From Castellaniella sp049671645 (lineage in GTDB: Bacteria; Pseudomonadota; Gammaproteobacteria; Burkholderiales; Burkholderiaceae_B): 64,000 nt of DNA. The position numbers and the translations under genes are program-made. Of the stretch, positions 53,354 through 60,867 are shown in pieces. The stretch is taken from contig NZ_JBATVG010000024.1 of NCBI RefSeq assembly GCF_049671645.1, forward strand, positions 124,001 to 188,000. Reading direction: 5' to 3'. A model generated the notes under the pieces. The model was not told where the DNA came from and did not search any database. It saw only the letters and a program-made list of their open reading frames with translations. Every line of letters starts with the position of its first letter. The first letter of the stretch is position 1.

Positions 53354-54484
53354 TCACTGATCCAGCACGATGCAATCGCGCAACCCGGAACCGGAAGCCA
53401 GGTGGTCAAAGCCCTCGTTGACCCGGTCCAGGGTGAAAGCCTCACCCAACAGTTTATCGACAGGCAATCTGCCTGCCTTGTACAAATCAATATAACGGGC
53501 GATATCCACCGAAGGCACGCCCGAACCCAGATAACTGCCGCGGATGTCGCGCTCCTCGCCGACCATCTGAGACAGCGGCAGGGCAAATGCCGATTTCGGA
53601 TGCGGCAGGCCCGACGTAATGGTCATGCCGCCGCGCCGGGTCAGTTTATAGGCGGTTTCAAAGGGCCGCACACCACCAGCGGTATCGTAACCGCAGTCGA
53701 CCGGCCCGCCAGCCGCCTCCAGCAGTTCGGCATCCGACTGGATGTTCTTGGGGTTGACCGCGTGCGTGGCCCCCAGGGTCTTGGCCAGCTTCAGCTTGTC
53801 CTCGTCCAGCTCGACCGCGACCACCCGGCGCGCGCCGGCCGCCACTGCGGCCAGCAGGCCGCTCAGGCCGACGCCCCCCAGCCCGATGATGGCCATGGAA
53901 TCGCCCGCCCTGATCTGCGCGCGATTGATGACCGCGCCCGCGCCCGTCAAGACGGCGCAGCCGAACAAGGCCGCCTCCCGATGAGAAAGATCACGGTGGA
54001 CCTTCACCAGGGACCGGCGGGAAATAACGGCATAATCGGCAAAGCAGGACACCCCCAAATGATGGTTCAAGGCCTCCTTGCCGGCATGAAGGCGCCGCTC
54101 TCCGCCGAGCAGAACCCCCTGCGTATTGGCCTTCGCCCCGGGCTCGCACAAAGCCGGGCGGCCGGACATGCAGGGCTCGCAGCACCCGCAGCTGGGCACG
54201 AAGACCGTGACCACATGATCGCCGGGCCGCAGGTCGTCCACCCCTGCGCCGACCTCGACCACCTCCCCGGAAGACTCATGCCCCAACACCATGGGCAGCC
54301 CGCGCGGGCGGTCGCCGTTGATGACCGACAGGTCCGAGTGGCAAAGGCCGGCCACCTTGACCTTCACCAGCACCTCGCCGAATCCGGGCGGATCCAGTTC
54401 CACTTCGGATACCTGCAAGGGTCGACTTTGAGCATAGGGGGCCGGAAGCCCCATCTCACGCAGAACGGCGGCGCGCATTTTCAT
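53354..54484 (-). CDS. Zinc-dependent alcohol dehydrogenase (medium-chain)
   Basis: A 376-residue MDR protein. The catalytic zinc Cys and His are in GLCHSDLSVINGDRPRG and VLGHESSGEVVEVGAG; the structural zinc cysteines are in FVPSCGCCEPCMSGRPALC; the NAD fold has IIGLGGVGLSGLLAAVAAG. It resembles class III/benzyl-type dehydrogenases. Starts at 54484 or 54478 have no ribosome site; the overlapping small ORF above may couple translation. With gabD it could convert an omega-hydroxy acid to a dicarboxylate. The alcohol is unknown. Confidence 0.85.
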   Translation of the reverse strand: MKMRAAVLREMGLPAPYAQSRPLQVSEVELDPPGFGEVLVKVKVAGLCHSDLSVINGDRPRGLPMVLGHESSGEVVEVGAGVDDLRPGDHVVTVFVPSCGCCEPCMSGRPALCEPGAKANTQGVLLGGERRLHAGKEALNHHLGVSCFADYAVISRRSLVKVHRDLSHREAALFGCAVLTGAGAVINRAQIRAGDSMAIIGLGGVGLSGLLAAVAAGARRVVAVELDEDKLKLAKTLGATHAVNPKNIQSDAELLEAAGGPVDCGYDTAGGVRPFETAYKLTRRGGMTITSGLPHPKSAFALPLSQMVGEERDIRGSYLGSGVPSVDIARYIDLYKAGRLPVDKLLGEAFTLDRVNEGFDHLASGSGLRDCIVLDQ

Positions 54485-54581
54485 GATGCATATTCGACTT
54501 GGTCTGAGCCTGAACGCCGCCCGCGAAGACCAGCGCCGTCGCCGCCAGTGCGGCAAACAACCCTCTGCAGGTACTTGGCAT
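54456..54581 (-). pseudogene. 41-codon signal-peptide ORF, possible remnant of an exported binding protein
   Basis: On the minus strand an ATG at 54581 follows a good AGGAGACGAC ribosome site and encodes 41 residues: a charged start, a hydrophobic core (FAALAATALVFAGGVQA) and QTKSN, a normal signal peptide with cleavage after VQA. It then runs into a TGA at 54456, inside the alcohol dehydrogenase start region, in a different frame. The 324-bp gap between the dehydrogenase and IclR thus holds this ORF and an operator-like palindrome. It could be the head of a deleted Bug/TctC-type gene or a translated leader. Confidence 0.45.
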
Positions 54582-54599
54582 GTCGTCTCCTGGCGGATG

Positions 54600-54617
54600 A
54601 AGAGAGATTTCTCTCTT
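54600..54617. promoter_or_regulatory. Probable IclR operator in the adh/iclR divergent region
   Basis: AAGAGAGA-TT-TCTCTCTT is a perfect 8-bp palindrome around two bases. On the plus strand it overlaps the -35 position of a TATAAT box at 54632-54637, which would serve the IclR gene. It also lies 19 bp upstream of the minus-strand small ORF, so it could control both directions. The following T run might alternatively make it a weak terminator. Confidence 0.5.
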
Positions 54618-54807
54618 TTTTGGAAATTCGATATAATGAACGCTGTAGATTACATCGAACGAAGTACATCTTATCGATCCGCATTCTGGGCGTCAACACG
54701 CTAAATCTCAGGGAAATCCCTCATTTCCAAGACTTGTCGGTAGGGACGGCAACAGATCAAATACGGCCCGACCCCCTCGTTTGCACAGAGCACAAGGACG
54801 CAACTTC

Positions 54808-55623
54808 ATGGCTGAGAAACTCGCCGCTCCCGCTGTAGGCCGCGCCACGGCCATCCTGGATCTCATCGCCCGAACCGGATCGCCCCAATCCCTGGCCGAT
54901 CTGACCCACGCGCTGCAACTGCCCAAGAGCAGCCTGCACGGACTTTGCGCCACACTGGAACAGCTGAATCTGCTGACGCGGCTGGAAAGCGGTCAAGTCA
55001 CACTGGGGCCGCACGTGATGATGTGGGCCAATGCGTTCCTGGCCCACATCGACATCACGCAGGAATTTTTCGCTTCCTGGGACGAGATGCGGGTACTACC
55101 CGAGGAAACCATCACCCTGTCGGTCAGAGACGGCCGGGAAGTGGCCTACATTGCCTGCCGCAACGGCAGCCGGCCGTTGGGCTACACGTTCCGCACCGGG
55201 ATGAGAATCCCGGCCGTCTATACGGCCACCGGGCTCGCCATGCTGAGCACCCTGCCCGATCAAGGCGTGCGCAAGCTGTTCGATCGCTCGTCGGGCGAAT
55301 GGCCCGCCCCGCTGACGGTCAAGGGGCTGCGCAATCTGGAAGAGCTCCTGCAGGAACTGCACGCAGTGCGCCAACGCGGCTATTCCATCGACCGCGAAGG
55401 CGTTCGCGAGGGCATGTACTGTTTTGGCGCGCCGGTCTTCGACTCCCACAACCCGGAAGCCGTGGCAGGGGTGGCGGTCAGCATTCTCGCCAACGAAGTC
55501 GACGGAAAACTGGAAGAAGGGGCCGGCCAGGCAATGCGCCGACTTGCAGACCGCCTGTCGGAAAGGCTGGGGGGGCTGATGAATAGTCAGAATGCCTGGC
55601 ACAACCGGGCAACCCGCGCCTGA
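54808..55623 (+). CDS. IclR-family regulator
   Basis: A 271-residue IclR protein: N-terminal winged helix (AILDLIARTGSPQSLADLTH, then LQLPKSSLHGLCATLEQLNL) and a C-terminal effector domain (GMRIPAVYTATGLAMLSTLP; DREGVREGMYCFGAPVFDS). IclR regulators usually control catabolic genes, here probably the divergent adh-gabD pair and itself. The ATG at 54808 follows AAGGA; the upstream TTG at 54781 is less likely. The effector is unknown. Confidence 0.9.
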   Translation: MAEKLAAPAVGRATAILDLIARTGSPQSLADLTHALQLPKSSLHGLCATLEQLNLLTRLESGQVTLGPHVMMWANAFLAHIDITQEFFASWDEMRVLPEETITLSVRDGREVAYIACRNGSRPLGYTFRTGMRIPAVYTATGLAMLSTLPDQGVRKLFDRSSGEWPAPLTVKGLRNLEELLQELHAVRQRGYSIDREGVREGMYCFGAPVFDSHNPEAVAGVAVSILANEVDGKLEEGAGQAMRRLADRLSERLGGLMNSQNAWHNRATRA

Positions 55624-55649
55624 ACAGGCGCCGGCCGGAATGGCATCGC

Positions 55650-57014
55650 TCAGTTCCGGCCGGCTGAACGGCTGAGATATCGGGACACCGCCTCGAAGGC
55701 GGGTATGGTCACCGGATCGTTCGCGGCATTGCCCGCAACCGGATTCGACGCATAGCGCACGATCACGACCTCCGCGCCCGGGTTGATATATATTCTTTGC
55801 CCATGCACGCCGCGCGCCATGAAAGCGCCGCTGTCATTGTGCGTCACCCACCACATGTCGCGGTAACTCCAGCCCTGCAGCAACGGATACCCGCCCCGGG
55901 CAAACGCCTGCCTGTCGCCGCCCCGGCGGATGTCGTCAACCACCGCCCTGGGCACGATCTGCTGGCCGTTGAACCGTCCCTCGTTGCGCATCATCTCCCC
56001 GAAGCGCGCCAGATCGCGCAGCCCCGTATTCAAGCCGCCGCCGGCAAACGGCGTGCCGATCGAATCGACCGTCATATAGGCATCCTGCTCGGCCCCGAGG
56101 CGGCTCCAGATACGCTCGGACAGCAACTCGGCGACGTTGCGGCCGGTCACCCGGGCCATCACCCAGCCCAGCACATCGGTATTGACGGTCTTGTAGCCAA
56201 AGCCATCGCCGTGCCGCCCCCTTGGCCGCACGGTCTGCAGGAACTCGTAGTAGCTGCGCGGGCCGGCATAGCCTGCCGGTTTCGGCAACGGGCTGCCGGC
56301 CAGGGCGTGCGCCCACACTTCGGCATCCGGGTCCGAGTAATCCTCGCTGTAATCAAGCCCCGTCGTCATGTCGAGCACCTGGCGCACAGTGGCGTCGCCG
56401 AACGCCGACCGGGCGAGTTCCGGCACGTAGTAGGCAATCGGCTTCGCGGCATCGAGCCGGCCCTCGGCCACCAGCATGGCGCCCAGCGTGCCAATGACCG
56501 ACTTGGTCACGGACATGGCGGCGTGCTGGCCGTCATCCTTGAACACGCCGAAATAGCGCTCGTACACAATACGCCCGCGGTGCAGGACGATGATGCCGTC
56601 GGTGTAATTCGCCGCGAGAGAGTCTTTCCACGTCATGGACCGGGTGGCGCCGATCGGCACGAAGCGTACCGCATCGATGCCGGCTTGCGCCGCGCGAGGC
56701 AGCGCCACCGGCGCGCCCAAGCCGCGCGAGACGTTGATCGTGGGCATCAGTTGCCGAAAATTCGACACGCTCCAGCGCAAAGCGGGGAACTGGAAGTAGC
56801 TGCCGTCCTCGAAACGCACGATCCTGTCTTCAGGAGGCGGCGAACCGACCATCCAGCCCAGCGCCGCCGGGTCGCTGGCGGCCGCATCCGGCACGGCGGA
56901 AGCCCCCGGGCCCGACGCGTGCACGGCGGGCGCCGCCATCGCAAGCGGCAGGAGGCATGCCTGAACGACGATCATGCAGGCAACACGCCAAAATGAAGGA
57001 CAGCGTCTGATCAT
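55650..57014 (-). CDS. Exported serine hydrolase, beta-lactamase/NylB-like
   Basis: A 454-residue protein with a signal peptide (VACMIVVQACLLPLAMAAPA) and a class C beta-lactamase fold. The Ser-x-x-Lys motif is in MSVTKSVIGTLG, and YKTVNTDVLGWVMARVTG carries the Tyr-x-Asn equivalent. The start of the domain (GIIVLHRGRIVYERYFGVF) and the motif pattern resemble 6-aminohexanoate-dimer hydrolases and esterases rather than true beta-lactamases. Its substrate is unknown. The gene converges with iclR; an 11-bp stem (55630-55664) spans the shared end. Confidence 0.82.
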   Translation of the reverse strand: MIRRCPSFWRVACMIVVQACLLPLAMAAPAVHASGPGASAVPDAAASDPAALGWMVGSPPPEDRIVRFEDGSYFQFPALRWSVSNFRQLMPTINVSRGLGAPVALPRAAQAGIDAVRFVPIGATRSMTWKDSLAANYTDGIIVLHRGRIVYERYFGVFKDDGQHAAMSVTKSVIGTLGAMLVAEGRLDAAKPIAYYVPELARSAFGDATVRQVLDMTTGLDYSEDYSDPDAEVWAHALAGSPLPKPAGYAGPRSYYEFLQTVRPRGRHGDGFGYKTVNTDVLGWVMARVTGRNVAELLSERIWSRLGAEQDAYMTVDSIGTPFAGGGLNTGLRDLARFGEMMRNEGRFNGQQIVPRAVVDDIRRGGDRQAFARGGYPLLQGWSYRDMWWVTHNDSGAFMARGVHGQRIYINPGAEVVIVRYASNPVAGNAANDPVTIPAFEAVSRYLSRSAGRN

Positions 57015-57144
57015 TTTTTGCGCACTCAGGTGAAGCAACCGGTTCACCGGACATACCGGCGACTTCCCATTATGGCATCCGGCCCTTTCATCCAACCATC
57101 CGGGCCGGCCCCTGCAGGCGGGCCCGGGATCGCGGGCAAAAAGA

Positions 57145-57172
57145 AAGGACCTGGATTTTCATCCAGGTCCTT
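57145..57172 (-). terminator. Rho-independent terminator of tRNA-Lys
   Basis: Read on the minus strand, a 12-bp perfect stem (AAGGACCTGGAT with ATCCAGGTCCTT, GAAA loop) is followed by TCTTTTTG, nine bases after the tRNA end. Confidence 0.9.
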
Positions 57173-57180
57173 GGTATTTC

Positions 57181-57256
57181 TGGTGGGCTGTGAGTGACTC
57201 GAACACTCGACCGACGGATTAAGAGTCCGCTGCTCTACCAACTGAGCTAACAGCCC
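57181..57256 (-). tRNA. tRNA-Lys (CUU anticodon)
   Basis: A 76-base tRNA on the minus strand. The acceptor stem pairs GGGCTGT with ACAGCCC, CCA is encoded, and the D-arm TAGCTCAGTTGGTAGAGCA is standard. The anticodon loop CTCTTAA gives anticodon CTT, reading AAG. The T-arm has TGTTCGAGTCA. It has its own promoter and terminator. Confidence 0.97.
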
Positions 57257-57280
57257 TTCGCAAGTTTTGCGAAGAACGAA

Positions 57281-57309
57281 ACTATACACCCATTTCCGGC
57301 ACGGCGCAA
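57281..57309 (-). promoter_or_regulatory. Promoter of tRNA-Lys with a leader hairpin
   Basis: On the minus strand TTGCGC (57309-57304) and TATAGT (57286-57281) are 17 bp apart. The expected start, near 57274, coincides with an 8-bp hairpin (57256-57274, CTTCGCAA paired with TTGCGAAG) that ends at the mature tRNA 5' end. Confidence 0.65.
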
Positions 57310-57378
57310 AATCGCGGGGCGCAGCGCGCGATCCATGGCGGCATCCCCATCAAACAGACAGGATGCCGTAGCGCGCCA

Positions 57379-58755
57379 TCAGATCGCCTGGGCCAGCCGG
57401 GCGGCCAGCCCGATGTAATTGCGCGGCGTCATGGCCAGCAGGCGGGCCTTGGGCTCCGCAGGCAGATCCAGGCCGGTGATGAATTCGCGCAGGGCGTCCT
57501 GGGTGATGCCCTTGCCGCGCGTCAGGGCCTTGAGCTGTTCATAAGGCTGCGGCAGGCCGTAGCGGCGCATCACGGTCTGCACCGGTTCGGCCAGGATTTC
57601 CCAGCAGGCGTCGATGTCGGCATCGATGGCGGCGGCGTTCAGTTCCAGCTTGCCCAGACCGCGCAGGCAGGCATCGTAGGCCACCAGGCTATAGCCCAGG
57701 GCGACGCCCAGATTGCGCAGCACCGTGGAATCCGTCAGGTCGCGCTGCCAGCGCGATACCGGCAGTTTTTCCGACAGATGGCGCAGCATGGCGTTGGCCA
57801 GACCCAGGTTGCCTTCGGAATTCTCGAAGTCGATGGGGTTGACCTTGTGCGGCATGGTGGATGAGCCCACCTCGCCGTCCTTCAGGCGCTGCTTGAAATA
57901 GCCCAGCGACACATAGCCCCAGATATCCCGGTTCAGGTCCAGCAGGATGGTATTGGCGCGGGCGATGGCGTCGAACAGCGCGGCCATCCAGTCGTGCGGT
58001 TCGATCTGGATCGAGTACGGATTCTGGGTCAGGCCCAGACCGCCCAGCACCCCGCCGGCGAAAGCGGGCCAGTCGACGTCCGGATACGCGGCCAGGTGGG
58101 CGTTGTAGTTGCCGGTGGCGCCGTTCATCTTCGCCAGGGGCTGCACGGCGCGGATGGCGTCCAGGGCGCGATCCAGGCGGGCGACCACGTTGGCGAATTC
58201 CTTGCCCATGGTGCTGGGAGTCGCCGGCTGGCCGTGCGTGCGCGACAACAGGGGCTGGTCCGCATGCTGACGCGCCAATTCGCGCAAACGCGCCGTCACG
58301 GATTCCAGCGCCGGCACGACCGCCTGTGAGCGCGCCCGGCCCAGCATCAGGGCGTGCGAGGTGTTGTTGATGTCTTCCGAGGTGCAGGAAAAGTGGATGA
58401 ATTCAGCGGCCTGCGACAGTTCCGCATCATCGGCCACCTGTTCCTTCAGCCAGTATTCCACCGCCTTGACGTCGTGATTGGTGGTGCGTTCGATGGCCTT
58501 GATGCGAGCGGCATCGCTTTCGGAAAAATCCCGCACCAGCGCCTGCAGCCGCGCCCGCGCAGCCGGGGAAAACGCGGACAATTCCGGCAGACCGGCATCC
58601 GACAGGCCGATCAGCCAGGCGATTTCGACCTCGACGCGATGCGCCATGAAACCGGCTTCCGACAGAAAGGGTCGCAGGGAATCGGCTTTTGCCGCATAGC
58701 GCCCGTCCAGGGGCGACAGCGCATTCAAGGCGCTCAGGGTGGAATCGATCTGCAT
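57379..58755 (-). CDS. purB: Adenylosuccinate lyase
   Basis: A 458-residue lyase acting twice in purine synthesis, on SAICAR and adenylosuccinate. ALSPLDGRYAAKADSLRPF at the start, TSEDINNTSHALMLGRARS, the signature GSSTMPHKVNPIDFENSEGN and SRTHGQPATPSTMGKEFAN are all present. The start ATG at 58755 is chosen because the frame above it begins with TTG. The gene is single here, away from purCEK. Two inverted repeats lie in its upstream region. Confidence 0.96.
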   Translation of the reverse strand: MQIDSTLSALNALSPLDGRYAAKADSLRPFLSEAGFMAHRVEVEIAWLIGLSDAGLPELSAFSPAARARLQALVRDFSESDAARIKAIERTTNHDVKAVEYWLKEQVADDAELSQAAEFIHFSCTSEDINNTSHALMLGRARSQAVVPALESVTARLRELARQHADQPLLSRTHGQPATPSTMGKEFANVVARLDRALDAIRAVQPLAKMNGATGNYNAHLAAYPDVDWPAFAGGVLGGLGLTQNPYSIQIEPHDWMAALFDAIARANTILLDLNRDIWGYVSLGYFKQRLKDGEVGSSTMPHKVNPIDFENSEGNLGLANAMLRHLSEKLPVSRWQRDLTDSTVLRNLGVALGYSLVAYDACLRGLGKLELNAAAIDADIDACWEILAEPVQTVMRRYGLPQPYEQLKALTRGKGITQDALREFITGLDLPAEPKARLLAMTPRNYIGLAARLAQAI

Positions 58756-58822
58756 GTTGAACAATGAATGATGGGCCGGCCAGCGGCCTGGAGGAAAGCC
58801 GGCAGCCTGGCTGACGGGTCAG

Positions 58823-58959
58823 GGGATTCTCTGGACAAGCCGCAGCGCACGCTTATCGCCCGACTTGTCCAGAGGATCCCAAGCTGCGATTCTAACATTC
58901 GCCCTCGGTGTCAAGGCTTTGGGCGGATATACCACACCTGCCGGCCCAATCCGCCCAAA
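58823..58959. repeat. Two inverted repeats in the purB/GST divergent region
   Basis: First, 58823-58839 and 58864-58880 pair over 16 of 17 bases with a 24-base loop. Second, 58918-58928 (TTTGGGCGGAT) and 58949-58959 (ATCCGCCCAAA) pair perfectly over 11 bp with a 20-base loop. They occupy most of the 287-bp gap between purB and GST, in which I see no gene. They may be leader structures, operators or a short repeat element. An extended -10 (TGATATACT, 59004-59012) for GST follows. Confidence 0.55.
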
Positions 58960-59042
58960 AACGGGCTCCGACGGACCTCGCCGCCGGATCAAGGGCCCAG
59001 CCCTGATATACTTTTTGAGCCTTAGACTACCCCCGGTTTGCC

Positions 59043-59654
59043 ATGAGATTGATCGGTTCCCTGACCAGCCCCTACGTCCGCAAAGTCCGGATCGTGCTGG
59101 CAGAGAAAAAACTCGACTACGAACTGGTTTTGGACGACCCCTGGTCGGCCAACACGCAGACCACCGACTTTAACCCCCTGGGCAAAGTCCCCTGTCTGAT
59201 CCTGGACGAGAACGAAGCCCTGTTCGATTCGCGCGTGATCGTCGAATACCTGGACACGCTCTCGCCGGTCGGGCGCCTGATTCCGCCTCCGGGCCGCGAA
59301 CGGGTCGCCGTCAAACGCTGGGAAGCCACGGCCGACGGCATCATGGACGCCGCGAGCAGCATGATCATGGAAAGCCGCCGCCCGCAAGAGCAGCAAAGCA
59401 CCGCCTGGGTGGAGCGCCAGCAAGGCAAGATCTACGCGGCGCTGGACTACATGAACAGCCTGCTGGGCGAACAACCCTATTGCACAGGGGTCAACCTGTG
59501 CCTGGCGGACATCGCCGTGGGCGCGGCCCTGGGCTACCTGGACTTCCGCAACCCCAACCTGAACTGGCGGGCCCGCCACGCCAACCTGGCCCGGCTGGCC
59601 GAGAAACTGGACGCCCGGCCCTCCTTCGTGTCGACGCGGCCCCCTGCCGCCTGA
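59043..59654 (+). CDS. Glutathione S-transferase family protein
   Basis: A 203-residue GST. The thioredoxin-like N-terminal domain starts LIGSLTSPYVRKVRIVLAEK, with KVPCLILDENEALFDSRVI (cis-Pro and the glutathione-binding Asp-Ser). The helical C-terminal domain ends around VGAALGYLDFRNPNLNW. Similar proteins are of the YibF type. The physiological substrate is unknown. A strong terminator follows. Confidence 0.9.
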   Translation: MRLIGSLTSPYVRKVRIVLAEKKLDYELVLDDPWSANTQTTDFNPLGKVPCLILDENEALFDSRVIVEYLDTLSPVGRLIPPPGRERVAVKRWEATADGIMDAASSMIMESRRPQEQQSTAWVERQQGKIYAALDYMNSLLGEQPYCTGVNLCLADIAVGAALGYLDFRNPNLNWRARHANLARLAEKLDARPSFVSTRPPAA

Positions 59655-59668
59655 TTCCGCCCGACGCA

Positions 59669-59706
59669 GAAAAGCATCAGGCCCCGCAAGGGGCCTGATG
59701 CTTTTC
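59669..59706. terminator. Bidirectional terminator between GST and mnmA
   Basis: A perfect 17-bp stem (59669-59685 with 59690-59706), loop GCAA, ending in T runs on both strands. It separates the convergent GST and mnmA genes. Confidence 0.93.
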
Positions 59707-59730
59707 CAAGCCGCGCACGCCGATCGGACG

Positions 59731-60867
59731 CTAAGCGATCACGCCGCCGCCCAGGCAGACGTCGCCGTCATACAGCACCGCCGACTGCCCCGGAGTGACC
59801 GCCCACTGGTTTTCCCCGAACGACAGCTCGAAAGCCCGGGCATCGCGCACCGCCAGCGAGCACGCCGCATCGGTCTGGCGATAGCGGGTCTTGGCCCCAT
59901 ACGCGCCGGGCGCGGGAGGTTCGCCCGCCACCCAACTGGCGTCCTGGGCGGTCAGCGTCGGCGTCAACAGCCAGGGATGATCATGGCCCTGCACGACGTA
60001 CAGGACATTGCCGGCCAGATCCTTGCGCGCCACATACCAGGCGTCGGCCGTGCCGTCGTCGCGCTGGGCGCCCCGCACCCCGCCGATGCCCAGGCCCTTG
60101 CGCTGGCCCAGCGTGTAGAAGGCCAACCCCTGGTGCTGCCCCAGCACCCGGCCTTCCGGGGTCTGCATGGGGCCCGGCCGGGTGGGCAGGTACCGGTTCA
60201 GGAATTCCCGAAAAGGCCGTTCGCCGATGAAGCAGATGCCGGTGGAATCCTTTTTGGCCGCATTGGGCAGGCCGATCTCGCGGGCGATGCGACGGACCTC
60301 CGTCTTGCGGATTTCCCCCAGGGGAAAGACCGTGCGGGCCAGTTGCGCCTGATTCAGCCGGTGCAGGAAATAGCTTTGGTCCTTGCTGGCGTCGACGGCC
60401 TTCAGCAACTGGGTGCGCAAGCCATCCGCCGTTTGCACGCGTCGCACCCGGGCGTAATGACCGGTGGCGATATAGTCGGCCCCCAGGCCCATGGCATGAT
60501 CCAGGAAGGCCTTGAATTTGATTTCCGCATTGCACAGCACGTCGGGATTGGGCGTGCGGCCGGCGGAATATTCCCGCAGGAATTCGGCGAAGACCCGATC
60601 CTTGTATTCGGCGGCGAAATTGACGGCCTCGATATCGACCCCGACCACGTCGGCCACGCTGGCCGCATCCAGCCAGTCCTGGCGCGACGAACAGTATTCG
60701 CTGTCATCGTCGTCCTCCCAGTTCTTCATGAACAGGCCGATGACCTGATAGCCCTGCTGCTTCAGCAGCCAGGCCGTGACGGAGGAATCCACCCCGCCCG
60801 ACATCCCCACGACGATCCGCGCCCCAGGCGCGGGCATGGCGCCTGCCGGCTTGCCCGCATCAACCAT
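59731..60867 (-). CDS. mnmA: tRNA-uridine 2-sulfurtransferase
   Basis: A 378-residue MnmA that thiolates U34 of tRNA-Lys, -Glu and -Gln. The PP-loop VVGMSGGVDSSVTAWLLKQQ is at residues 19-38, the catalytic cysteines are in TPNPDVLCNAEIKF and DSTGICFIGERPF, and YFLHRLNQAQLARTVFPLGE is conserved. The start overlaps glcF by 8 bp; the first residues before RIVVGMSGG are a short extension, with a later ATG at 60837 as alternative. Confidence 0.96.
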   Translation of the reverse strand: MVDAGKPAGAMPAPGARIVVGMSGGVDSSVTAWLLKQQGYQVIGLFMKNWEDDDDSEYCSSRQDWLDAASVADVVGVDIEAVNFAAEYKDRVFAEFLREYSAGRTPNPDVLCNAEIKFKAFLDHAMGLGADYIATGHYARVRRVQTADGLRTQLLKAVDASKDQSYFLHRLNQAQLARTVFPLGEIRKTEVRRIAREIGLPNAAKKDSTGICFIGERPFREFLNRYLPTRPGPMQTPEGRVLGQHQGLAFYTLGQRKGLGIGGVRGAQRDDGTADAWYVARKDLAGNVLYVVQGHDHPWLLTPTLTAQDASWVAGEPPAPGAYGAKTRYRQTDAACSLAVRDARAFELSFGENQWAVTPGQSAVLYDGDVCLGGGVIA

